The translations under genes were made by a program, and so were the position numbers. A stretch of DNA of 53,975 bases from Clostridia bacterium. Its GTDB lineage: Bacteria; Bacillota; Clostridia; Oscillospirales; CAG-382. Below, piece by piece: positions 43,931-51,139 of the stretch. Position 1 is the first letter of the stretch; every line of letters begins with the position of its first letter. The notes below the pieces were generated by a model, which was not told the DNA's origin, ran no database searches, and saw only the letters and a program-made list of their open reading frames with translations. The stretch is from NCBI GenBank assembly GCA_017625615.1, contig JAGAKP010000026.1, forward strand, positions 1 through 53,975. The letters are read 5' to 3'.

Positions 43931-44026
43931 TTCACTTGCACCGCAAGGCGCAAACTTCACTGCCAAACGCAACTTCACTTGCGCCGCACGGTGCAAACTT
44001 CACTCGCCCGCAAGGGCGAACTTCAC
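43931..44026 (+). repeat. Hairpin array A2 (ACTTCAC linker, 4 hairpins)
   Basis: After a TTCAC remnant, four hairpins each end with ACTTCAC (linkers at 43954, 43972, 43997, 44020). The stems are TTGCACC-GCAA-GGCGCAA (one A/C mismatch), TGC-CAAAC-GCA, TTGCGCC-GCAC-GGTGCAA (one G/T wobble) and TCGCCC-GCAA-GGGCGA (perfect, GNRA loop). The order of hairpin types is the same as in array A3 across the four-helix gene. Confidence 0.9.
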
Positions 44027-44064
44027 CTTTTTTTGTAAACTTAATCGTTGCCAAGACCGAGCTT

Positions 44065-44433
44065 TTAATGAGTCTGGTTATCACTCTTCCCCTTTGCGGT
44101 GTTGAGAGATTTGGCTAACATCCTGTGTATTACTCCGCATTCCTGTAAAAGCTCGCGGGAGATATCTTCAGTGATCGCATTACATCCTGTTAACATTTCG
44201 ATCCAGTATTCGACTTCAACACATTCCTTTGCGGCAATATGGAATTTATTAATAAAATCTGCTCTGCTCGCAGCATAATTTGCTTCGTGAATATTCGCTC
44301 CTATCGAGGTTGCGCCCCTCACGATCTGGTTGACAAGCACTCCTCTTCCTTTACGAGTGTCGATTTCATTGCATACCGCTATTACTCTTAATGCAAAGTT
44401 TGTTGCTCTTGTGCGTAATTCAGAGTCTTTCAT
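44065..44433 (-). CDS. Four-helix-bundle protein (23S rRNA IVP/Avd-like family), copy 1
   Basis: A 122-residue all-helical protein with the family pattern: FALRVIAVCNEI in helix 1, LVNQIVRGATSIGANIHEANYAASRADFINKFHIAAKECVEVEYWIEML across helices 2-3, and ELLQECGVIHRMLAKSL in helix 4. The family includes proteins encoded in 23S rRNA intervening sequences and the Avd accessory protein of diversity-generating retroelements, a positively charged oligomer that binds nucleic acid. GGAGGAAAAA precedes the ATG. The gene lies precisely between hairpin arrays A2 and A3 of the ACTTCAC family. No reverse transcriptase or variable repeat is in the window. Confidence 0.9.
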   Translation of the reverse strand: MKDSELRTRATNFALRVIAVCNEIDTRKGRGVLVNQIVRGATSIGANIHEANYAASRADFINKFHIAAKECVEVEYWIEMLTGCNAITEDISRELLQECGVIHRMLAKSLNTAKGKSDNQTH

Positions 44434-44467
44434 TTTTTCCTCCGTAAATAGGTGAAATTATGCTCGT

Positions 44468-44560
44468 TTCACTTGCGCTTTCAGCGCAAACTTCACTGCC
44501 AAAGGCAACTTCACTTGCACCGCAAGGTGCAAACTTCACTCGCCGCAAGGCGAACTTCAC
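44468..44560 (+). repeat. Hairpin array A3 (ACTTCAC linker, 4 hairpins)
   Basis: Hairpins TTGCGC-TTTCA-GCGCAA, TGCC-AAA-GGCA, TTGCACC-GCAA-GGTGCAA and TCGCC-GCAA-GGCGA. Linkers ACTTCAC start at 44490, 44508, 44533 and 44554. Stems are perfect and two loops are GCAA. Same orientation and same order of hairpin types as array A2, so copy 1 of the four-helix gene is bracketed by direct repeats of an array whose stems carry compensating differences. Confidence 0.92.
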
Positions 44561-44637
44561 CTTTTCGTATAATTGAACAAAACGCTGGAAAACTTTATGC
44601 CTACAACAACATTTTTTCCTTCGTAAATGAGTGAAGT
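44561..44637 (-). pseudogene. Vestigial four-helix gene leader
   Basis: On the minus strand an ACTTCAC linker, TCATTTACGAAGGAAAAAATG (start codon at 44612-44610) and about 50 nt of junk lead into array A3. The 28 nt ending in the ATG match the leader of the intact four-helix gene (ATG at 44433) at 24 positions. The frame stops after two further codons. This looks like a second cassette whose coding part was deleted. Confidence 0.6.
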
Positions 44638-44717
44638 TGCTCGCTTTTCGCTCACAGTGAAGTTTTGCTCGTTTCACTCGCAAAGTGAAGTTGATCGCTT
44701 TTCGCTTGCAGTGACTT
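44631..44717 (-). repeat. Hairpin array A4 (inverted, GTGAAGT on plus strand, 3 hairpins)
   Basis: Read on the minus strand: linkers ACTTCAC (plus-strand GTGAAGT at 44631, 44657, 44685, and degenerate GTGACTT at 44711) separate TGCAAGC-GAAAA-GCGATCA, TTTGCGAG-TGAAA-CGAGCAAA and TGTGAGC-GAAAA-GCGAGCA. The last two are stems with a tandem G-A/A-G mismatch rather than perfect palindromes. The array begins at the stop codon of the LRR gene at 44717. Confidence 0.8.
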
Positions 44718-47149
44718 TATTTCTTTTTCTTTTTTATCACTATTACGGCGACGATCACTCCTGACGCGATAAGCACGACGGCGGTGATTATCAGCCCGAT
44801 CACAAGACCGAGATTGCTTTCCGTCGCTATCTCACGTACTGCGCCGCATACGTTGCAATCGGGGTCCTTATCATCGTCGTAGGTGTGCAGTCCCGTGGCG
44901 GGAACTATATTTTCCTTGTGGCTGTATCCGCAAATCGTGCAGGTGTAAAGGGTGTAGCCCTCGTTACCGCAGTTTGCCGCAAAGGTTTCGCTTCCATCAT
45001 AGCTGTGAGTACAGCAAATTGCACACAGCTTGTTTTCCACATCCATTATCTCGTCGCCCTTGGCACCGTAGTGAACGGTGGCGTTTTCGAGAGGGGTGTG
45101 TGCGTGGAAGGTGGTTATGTCTTCCCACTGTTCTTGCGTGCCCTTATAGAGGACGTGCCACAGCACGCAATTATCAAATGCCATACCTTCAATATAACGG
45201 AGACTTTCGGGAACTACCACTGCGGAAAGGGAAGTGCAGTAATAGAAAGACGAAAACCGCAGGTTCAGAAGACCGTCGGGCAAGGTTATCTCCGTCAATG
45301 CGGAGCAACCGTGAAACGCCTGCTTGGCAACACTCAGCACACCGCCGAGCTGTACGCTCTTAAGCCCTTTGCATCCGAAAAATGCGTATTGTCCCATAAG
45401 GGTGGTGGATTGGGGGATAACCACTTCGGTCAGGTTCAGACAATCGCTGAATGCGCTGTCGCCTATTTCCTTTACGGTATCGGGAACGGAATAGGTGCCC
45501 GAAATAGCTTTGGGTGCAAACAAAAGGCGGGTCTTATCCTTGTTAAAGACGACGCCGCGGTCGTCACTGCTGTAGTAGGGGTTAGCACTGTCTATTTGAA
45601 TACCTTCAAGCGCCGTACATTCAAACGCATTGGTAGATAAATAAGATACGCTTTCGGGAATAAAAACGGAGGTAACTGCTTTACTTGTAAACGCCAAGTG
45701 ACCGATATAAGTCACCGAATCGGGCAGGTTTATTTCACCGATGTTATTGCAATATTGGAACGCACCGTATGAAATGCGCTTTACGCTCTTGCCGAAGACC
45801 ACCTCGGAAAGGGAAGCACAGCCGGAAAAGGCTTCCGCGCCGATTTCGGTCACTCCGTCACCGATGACTATTTTCGTAAGGGACCCGCATTCCGAAAGGG
45901 CTTTGTCCGCAATAAACCTTGTGCTGTCGGGAATGGTATGCTCGGTTATACCGCTGTCAGATGCAGAAACCAGAATAAGATAGGGGTTTTCGGCGTTTCC
46001 AAGATAATTTACGCCGTCCTTTTCGTTATATGAAAGGTAATCGCAATCAACGGCAAGCTCGGTGCCGAGTATTTCAAGTGATTGAGGCAGTGTCAGCTTT
46101 TCAAGCTCGCCTATTCTGTAAAATGCACCGTCGCCTATGGAAATAACTCCCTCGGGAACGGTCAATTCTTTAATTCCGTGGCAAAAATTAAAGGTGTATT
46201 TACCAATTTGCTTTAAGCTGTCGGGCAGGGAAAGGGATTTTGCCATATAGCAATCAAAAAAGGCGTAGTCGCCGATATGGGTCACACCCTCGGGAACGGT
46301 TATTTCGGTAAGGGCGTTGCAGCCTCTGAAGGCTTCGTCATAAATAAATTTTGTGTCCTTGTGAATATCGCATTCGGTAATCTCGGTATTTTCTACCGAG
46401 CAAAGAATTTCATAAGGATTTTCACTGCTTCCTGCGTAAAGAGCGGATTTGTAGGGTGTCAATATCAGACTGCTGCATCCGACGAATACGCCGCTTCCTA
46501 TTATCTGCAGTGATTCGGGCAGTGATATCATAGTGATGTTGGTACCTGCAAAGGCGCAACCAGCAATTCTCGTAACGGTGTCGGGAACGGTATATTCGCC
46601 CGAAAGTGTGTAAGGCGCACGTATAAGCAGAGTCTTATCCTTGTTAAAGAGCACGCCGTGCTCGTCGGAGGAGTAATTGGGGTTTTCGGGGTCTACTCTG
46701 TAGCCCGCTGTTGTAAGAGTCTCAAAAGCCGTTTCAGCAATACGGGTAAGGTTTTTAGGTATAACCAGCTCGGATAAAATCGTACAGCTCACAAAGGCGC
46801 ATTCGCCGATCTCCGTAACCGTATCGGCAATGGTAAAGGATTCCATTCTGTGGTCGGTAAAGGCGTAGCTTCCTATGGTGGTTACGCCGTCCTCTATTAC
46901 CACGGTGTTTACCTTTCTGGAGTTGTATTCCCACGGTGCAACTGCGGAAGCGCCGTCTATGTAGTTGTCCATAGGACCAACGCCGGAGATCGTAACCGCA
47001 CCCAAGGCGCTGTCGTAATAACAGTCAACGGCGTTACCGCACAGATCGAGGAAAACCGGTCCTCCCTCGGCAGAAACGGCAAAATTGGAAAGGGGAGCCG
47101 TTATCATAACGGCAATAAGAAATAAGGAAATATATTTTTTGAATTTCAT
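44717..47149 (-). CDS. BspA-like LRR surface protein with C-terminal membrane anchor
   Basis: An 810-residue exported protein. The signal peptide ends near residue 27 (SNFAVSA). BspA-type leucine-rich repeats (VTEIGECAFVSCTILSELVIPKNL style) fill about 70-670. Two CxxC modules follow (CGNEGYTLYTCTICGYSH; DCNVCGAVRE), then a C-terminal transmembrane helix and KKKKK anchor (about 780-810). AAGGAG precedes the ATG. It differs from the LRR protein at 34851 by being anchored at the C-terminus. Probable ligand- or host-binding protein. Its mRNA would carry array B1 in the 5' leader and A4 after the stop codon. Confidence 0.9.
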   Translation of the reverse strand: MKFKKYISLFLIAVMITAPLSNFAVSAEGGPVFLDLCGNAVDCYYDSALGAVTISGVGPMDNYIDGASAVAPWEYNSRKVNTVVIEDGVTTIGSYAFTDHRMESFTIADTVTEIGECAFVSCTILSELVIPKNLTRIAETAFETLTTAGYRVDPENPNYSSDEHGVLFNKDKTLLIRAPYTLSGEYTVPDTVTRIAGCAFAGTNITMISLPESLQIIGSGVFVGCSSLILTPYKSALYAGSSENPYEILCSVENTEITECDIHKDTKFIYDEAFRGCNALTEITVPEGVTHIGDYAFFDCYMAKSLSLPDSLKQIGKYTFNFCHGIKELTVPEGVISIGDGAFYRIGELEKLTLPQSLEILGTELAVDCDYLSYNEKDGVNYLGNAENPYLILVSASDSGITEHTIPDSTRFIADKALSECGSLTKIVIGDGVTEIGAEAFSGCASLSEVVFGKSVKRISYGAFQYCNNIGEINLPDSVTYIGHLAFTSKAVTSVFIPESVSYLSTNAFECTALEGIQIDSANPYYSSDDRGVVFNKDKTRLLFAPKAISGTYSVPDTVKEIGDSAFSDCLNLTEVVIPQSTTLMGQYAFFGCKGLKSVQLGGVLSVAKQAFHGCSALTEITLPDGLLNLRFSSFYYCTSLSAVVVPESLRYIEGMAFDNCVLWHVLYKGTQEQWEDITTFHAHTPLENATVHYGAKGDEIMDVENKLCAICCTHSYDGSETFAANCGNEGYTLYTCTICGYSHKENIVPATGLHTYDDDKDPDCNVCGAVREIATESNLGLVIGLIITAVVLIASGVIVAVIVIKKKKK

Positions 47150-47183
47150 TTTTTGATTCTCCTTATTGTTGGGTTACAAGAGA

Positions 47184-47318
47184 CACGTCGCGGTACGCGA
47201 CATATCACGGAGTTGCTTGCAACTCCACATCACGAACGCGAAGCGTTTAATATCACGCGCCGTAAGGCGTTATATCACGAATTCCGCAAGGAATTCTATA
47301 TCACGGCGTTTTAACGCC
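47184..47318 (+). repeat. Hairpin array B1 (ATATCAC linker, 6 hairpins)
   Basis: Hairpins GTCGCG-GTA-CGCGAC, GGAGTTGC-TT-GCAACTCC, AACGC-GAA-GCGTT, GCGCC-GTAA-GGCGT, GAATTCC-GCAA-GGAATTC and GGCGTT-TT-AACGCC. They are separated by ATATCAC at 47202, 47250, 47272 and 47298, with variant ACATCAC at 47227. Loops are mostly GNA or GNRA in this orientation. It lies between the LRR start codon and the stop of four-helix copy 2. Confidence 0.92.
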
Positions 47319-47330
47319 CTTTTGTTTAAT

Positions 47331-47359
47331 AACTTAAAATGCTTTTTGCACGCTGTCAA
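47331..47359 (-). promoter_or_regulatory. Candidate minus-strand promoter of the LRR gene
   Basis: On the minus strand TTGACA (47359-47354), 17-nt spacer and TAAGTT (47336-47331). The -10 is poor. Transcription would start near 47324, so all of array B1 would be in the 5' leader of the LRR mRNA. Confidence 0.45.
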
Positions 47360-47712
47360 TTTTGACCGCTCGCAATTCTTTTTTTAACCGTCGTAACGGA
47401 TGAGCCTAACATTCTTTTGATTTTTCCACACTTATTGCGCAGAGATTTGAATGTTGTTTCATCGATCACTCCGCTTTTGAACATAACGATCAGCCAATTT
47501 TCTGCTTCGCCCGCTTCCTTTTGCGCTATTTCAAGCTTATGTACGAAATCGTAGTTGCTTTCTGCGTATTTTGCTTCAGCAATATTTGCGCTTACAGACG
47601 TTGCAGAACGCATAAGCTGCTTTGTATATATTCCGTATCCGTGTATGTTCTCGCAAAGCTTGGTTATATCAACGGCAAATTCAATAGCAAGGTCGTGGGA
47701 GGTTTTAGCCAT
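47356..47712 (-). CDS. Four-helix-bundle protein (23S rRNA IVP/Avd-like family), copy 2
   Basis: A 118-residue homologue of the protein at 44065: LAIEFAVDITKLCENI, YTKQLMRSATSVSANIAEAKYAESNYDFVHKLEIAQKEAGEAENWLIVM and LRNKCGKIKRMLGSSV mark the four helices. Clearly the same family but diverged from copy 1. AGAAAGGA lies 8-9 nt before the ATG. It is bracketed by arrays B1 and B2 of the ATATCAC family in opposite orientations. The last hairpin of B2 ends about 18 nt before its start codon, so the mRNA leader may itself contain the hairpins. Confidence 0.9.
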   Translation of the reverse strand: MAKTSHDLAIEFAVDITKLCENIHGYGIYTKQLMRSATSVSANIAEAKYAESNYDFVHKLEIAQKEAGEAENWLIVMFKSGVIDETTFKSLRNKCGKIKRMLGSSVTTVKKRIASGQN

Positions 47713-47730
47713 AAGAGTTGTCCTTTCTTG

Positions 47731-47870
47731 TCCGACTCCGTCGGAGTGATATGGACGGCGTTGCCGTCCGTGATATAGCGCGACTTCGTCACGCGTGATA
47801 TAGAAAGCCTACGGCTTTCATGATATGCTTGCTTCGCAAGCGTGATATGCGCACTATGTGCGCGTGATAT
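47731..47870 (-). repeat. Hairpin array B2 (ATATCAC linker on minus strand, 6 hairpins)
   Basis: Read on the minus strand from the rlmD stop: ATATCAC then GCGCAC-ATA-GTGCGC, GCTTGC-GAA-GCAAGC, GAAAGCC-GTA-GGCTTTC, GCGTGAC-GAA-GTCGCGC (one T/G wobble), GGACGGC-AAC-GCCGTCC and TCCGAC-GGA-GTCGGA. Each is separated by ATATCAC (one variant ATATCAT). Plus-strand linkers GTGATAT start at 47746, 47770, 47795, 47842 and 47864, with ATGATAT at 47820. All six loops are 3 nt. The array starts immediately after the TAG stop of rlmD. Confidence 0.93.
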
Positions 47871-49025
47871 CTATTTATTTTTTTCTATCAGACATACGCA
47901 CTCGCAGTGGGCGGTGTGGGGGAACATATCCACGGGTATAACCTTTTTCACCTTGTAGCCATGCTTGGTGAGATACGCGCAGTCACGCGCTAAGGTTTCG
48001 GGGTTGCAGGAAACGTATACTATACGCGGAGGCGCGAGGGTTATGCAGGAATCCAGAAACTCTCTCGAACAGCCTGCGCGGGGCGGGTCGGTTATGACGG
48101 TATCGATACGCTCGTTTCCGTACGCCATCTTTTTCATCATTTCTCCCGCGTCCTCGCAGTAAAAGCGTATGTTTTTAATTCCGTTTATCTTTGCGTTTAC
48201 GGTGGCGTCCTTGACCGCCTCGCGGTTGGACTCCACTCCGATGACCGTTTTCGCCTTGTCCGCCGCGATAATACCCATGGTGCCGATACCGCAGTAGGCG
48301 TCAAGAAGCACCGTATCGGGGGAGGGGGACGCAAATTCTATAGCCTTCGAATACAAAAACTCGGTCTGTACGGGGTTTATCTGGTAAAAGGATTTGGGCG
48401 ATATTCTGAACCGCTTTCCGCACAGGATATCCTCTATGTATCCTTTTCCGTAAAGGACCTTTTCCCGTTCGCCCATCCACAGAAAAATGCTCGTATCGTT
48501 TATGCACTGCACCACCGTGGTCACGTCGGGGCGCTCCTTTAAAAGCGCTTCGGTAAATCTTTTTGCCTGAGGGAACAGAGGTGTGCTCGTAACGGGCACC
48601 ACCATTATTTCGCCCGTCTGCTTTCCGCGGCGCACCAGAAGGTGGCGCAGGGTTCCTCTGCCCGTTCTCGGGTCGTATATGCTTATTTTCTGCTGTTTTA
48701 CTATTTTTGCGACAGTACGTACCACCTCGCCGCAAATCTCGTCCTCAAGTAAGCAGGCGTCCGTCTGCACTATTTTGTGGGATGAGGACTGATACATACC
48801 GTTTATCTGCTTCCCGTTTACAAATCCGAATGCAGATTGGACCTTGTTGCGGTAATGGGTGGGGTCGGACATACCGTGAATTTCGTCCACGTGGCAGAAT
48901 TTTCCCATCAAAGCGATAACGTCTGCCATTTTTTTGCTTAACTGCTGCTTATATGAAAGGTTAAGGGTCTGACATCCTCCGCACTTTTTCTGTACGGGAC
49001 AGTGTAATTTTTCGGTGTTGCTCAT
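47871..49025 (-). CDS. rlmD: 23S rRNA (uracil-5-)-methyltransferase RlmD/RlmCD-type
   Basis: A 384-residue TrmA/RumA-family enzyme without the usual N-terminal TRAM domain. The N-terminal Fe-S cysteines are in CPVQKKCGGCQ. The SAM-binding site is LLDAYCGIGTMGI (about residue 243), followed by TDPPRAGCSREFLD, and the catalytic Cys is in VYVSCNPETLARD (about 336-348). It makes 5-methyluridine in 23S rRNA (or possibly tRNA). It is the last gene of a tight minus-strand operon, 7 nt after sdaA. The hairpin array B2 begins at its stop codon and leads to a four-helix gene of the rRNA-intervening-sequence protein family. Confidence 0.9.
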   Translation of the reverse strand: MSNTEKLHCPVQKKCGGCQTLNLSYKQQLSKKMADVIALMGKFCHVDEIHGMSDPTHYRNKVQSAFGFVNGKQINGMYQSSSHKIVQTDACLLEDEICGEVVRTVAKIVKQQKISIYDPRTGRGTLRHLLVRRGKQTGEIMVVPVTSTPLFPQAKRFTEALLKERPDVTTVVQCINDTSIFLWMGEREKVLYGKGYIEDILCGKRFRISPKSFYQINPVQTEFLYSKAIEFASPSPDTVLLDAYCGIGTMGIIAADKAKTVIGVESNREAVKDATVNAKINGIKNIRFYCEDAGEMMKKMAYGNERIDTVITDPPRAGCSREFLDSCITLAPPRIVYVSCNPETLARDCAYLTKHGYKVKKVIPVDMFPHTAHCECVCLIEKNK

Positions 49026-49032
49026 ACCTTTT

Positions 49033-50229
49033 TTACTCCTTAAAAAGCTTTGCCATACCGCCCTCTGCGGTTTCGCGGTAAATAACCTTTAAGTCCTTTC
49101 CCGTTTCGTACATCGTGTCTACTATCATATCAAAGCTTATTTTTCTTGAATCCGCAAGAAAATCCGCAAGGTTAACTGCATTCAGCGCGCGCATCGCCGC
49201 AATGGCGTTACGCTCTATGCAGGGGATCTGCACAAGACCGCCGATAGGGTCGCAGGTCAGCCCCAAGTGATGCTCGATAGACATTTCCGCCGCGTATTCT
49301 ATCTGGTCAAGATCCAATTCATACAATTCCGCCGCCGCGGCAGCCGCCATTGCGCAGGCAGTGCCTATCTCCGCCTGACATCCGCATTCCGCACCGCTTA
49401 TGGATGCGTTGGTCTTTATAAGGTTGCCCACTATGCTTGCGGTGGCAAGTGCGCGTATTATCTGAGTATCCGTAAAATTCCGCTTTACCTGCAGATATTT
49501 AAGCACCGCGGGCAAAACTCCGCAAGCGCCGCAGGTGGGCGCGGTAACTATCGTACCGCCTGCCGCGTTTTCCTCGCTTACCGCGTATGCGTATGCGCAG
49601 ATAAGTCGGTTGGTCTTGGTTTCTTCGCTTTCGTCAATATGCTTTTGTCTGAAAAGGTATCTCGCCTTTCTCTGTAAGCCAAGTCCGCCGTGAAGCACGC
49701 CCTCGGCGGCAATACCGCGCTTTATCGCGCTTTGCATTACCTCCCAGACCTCGGCAAGATATTCCCATATCTCTGTTCCTTCACATTCCTCGGCGTACTG
49801 CCACAGACGGATATCCCTTTCGCGGCAGTATTCGGATATTTCGGTAAAGGAGTTTTTCTTGTAGACCTCGGCGTGCTCGCTTAATTCTTCCCCCTCGGCG
49901 ATCACCTCGCCGCCACCGACGCTGTAAAACCGCTTGCGCGCAATTTCTTTTCCGTCCTTCAAGGCGATAATATCCATGGTGTTGGGGTGGTAATCGGTGG
50001 AGGTGTCGCAATCAAAAACAATTTCGCAGCCTTCACCCAAAACCTGCTTTAACGCCGCGTCGGTCATATGTCCCTCGCCGGTCTTGGCAAGAGAGCCGTA
50101 CAATACCGCCGAGTATCCGTCGCATTGGGGGTTTTCTTCAATAAATCTTTTCGCCGCCGCAATAGGTCCCATAGTGTGGGACGAGGAGGGACCGTTTCCG
50201 ATTCTATATAAATATTTCAGAGATTGCAT
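49033..50229 (-). CDS. sdaA: L-serine ammonia-lyase, single-chain iron-sulfur type
   Basis: A 398-residue fused serine dehydratase that deaminates L-serine to pyruvate. The beta domain lies first ([16 protein letters not shown] near residues 12-27). The alpha domain carries the Fe-S cysteines in [24 protein letters not shown] and GLTCDPIGG. Length is normal for the single-chain form. It is 12 nt downstream of the YitT gene and just before rlmD. The oxygen-sensitive cluster fits an anaerobe. Confidence 0.93.
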   Translation of the reverse strand: MQSLKYLYRIGNGPSSSHTMGPIAAAKRFIEENPQCDGYSAVLYGSLAKTGEGHMTDAALKQVLGEGCEIVFDCDTSTDYHPNTMDIIALKDGKEIARKRFYSVGGGEVIAEGEELSEHAEVYKKNSFTEISEYCRERDIRLWQYAEECEGTEIWEYLAEVWEVMQSAIKRGIAAEGVLHGGLGLQRKARYLFRQKHIDESEETKTNRLICAYAYAVSEENAAGGTIVTAPTCGACGVLPAVLKYLQVKRNFTDTQIIRALATASIVGNLIKTNASISGAECGCQAEIGTACAMAAAAAAELYELDLDQIEYAAEMSIEHHLGLTCDPIGGLVQIPCIERNAIAAMRALNAVNLADFLADSRKISFDMIVDTMYETGKDLKVIYRETAEGGMAKLFKE

Positions 50230-50241
50230 TTCGTTTCTCCT

Positions 50242-51135
50242 TTATACGTTCCGTTTGAAGTTTCCGAACACCTCGTTTACCTTTGAAAAGCTTGCGAAGG
50301 TATCGGGACAGCTTTTGATTATCCGCATCATTTCACCCAGCTGGCGCTTGTTTATGATGCACACCAGCAAGTATTTATCCGTATCCGAATACATACCGTG
50401 TACCTTTATTTCGGTAACGCCGCGCTTCAGCCGTGTCATCAGCATATCCGCAATTTCGTCGGGGCGCGAGGTTATAATTTCAAATCTGTATCCGTTTTTA
50501 ATACCGCTGAGTCCGCGGTCGACGAGAATATTGGCGATAAAAAGGTTAAGCAGTGTACATATAACGGGGGTGACCTTCATTCCGTACACGAAAAAGGATA
50601 TCGCCACCACCGAAGAATCCATAATAAAGGAAACGTAGGCAATATTCATTTCAGGATTTGCGTGCTTAAGCAGTGCGGAGATGCCGTAGGTGCCGCCGCT
50701 TGCGCCGAAACGGCGGAGCATCATAGAAAATCCAAAGCCCGAAATAACGCCCGTCGCTATGCAGGCGAAGATGATATTAAAATCCTCTCCGTTATTGGCA
50801 AGGCAATAGGGGGAAGCCCCTAAAAGTGAAAGTATTTGGGGCATTGAGGACTGCACCAGCATATACAGGCTGAGCATAAGACCCAGCTTTTTATCAATTA
50901 TAACGCTTACCAGAATAAATATGGGCAGGTTGAACAGCAGCATCAGCACCGACCAGCTTATTTTATCTCCGAGAAAATGGTAGGTCATAGTTGCAAGACC
51001 GCCCACGCCTCCGGGGGCGAAGCCGTTGCTGTTCTGGAAAAAGTGGTATGCCGTTCCAACCACCGCCCCTGCGAAGATAACGCAGAGAATATCAATAAAT
51101 ATCCGCTTTATATCTGCTTTTTTGTTTGCGCTCAT
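50242..51135 (-). CDS. YitT-family membrane protein
   Basis: A 297-residue protein with five or six N-terminal transmembrane helices (about 13-205) including GFAPGGVGGLATM and RFGASGGTYGISALLK. A C-terminal DUF2179 cytosolic domain follows (VDRGLSGIKNGYRFEIITSRPDEIADMLMTRLKRGVTEIKVHGMY). YitT proteins are common in Firmicutes and their transport role is undefined. It begins 4 nt after the SGNH-like gene and precedes sdaA, where an amino-acid-linked role would be sensible but is not shown. Confidence 0.9.
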   Translation of the reverse strand: MSANKKADIKRIFIDILCVIFAGAVVGTAYHFFQNSNGFAPGGVGGLATMTYHFLGDKISWSVLMLLFNLPIFILVSVIIDKKLGLMLSLYMLVQSSMPQILSLLGASPYCLANNGEDFNIIFACIATGVISGFGFSMMLRRFGASGGTYGISALLKHANPEMNIAYVSFIMDSSVVAISFFVYGMKVTPVICTLLNLFIANILVDRGLSGIKNGYRFEIITSRPDEIADMLMTRLKRGVTEIKVHGMYSDTDKYLLVCIINKRQLGEMMRIIKSCPDTFASFSKVNEVFGNFKRNV

Positions 51136-51139
51136 TTTT

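Noticed and set aside
44065..44433. Diversity-generating retroelement
   Set aside because: The four-helix protein resembles Avd, but no reverse transcriptase, template repeat or variable repeat is present in the window.
47356..47712. Intervening sequence within a 23S rRNA gene
   Set aside because: The family includes rRNA-insert proteins, but no rRNA sequence surrounds either copy; the neighbours are protein genes.
43931..47870. CRISPR arrays
   Set aside because: The constant part is only 7 nt, the variable parts are self-complementary hairpins of 9-21 nt, and no cas genes are present.
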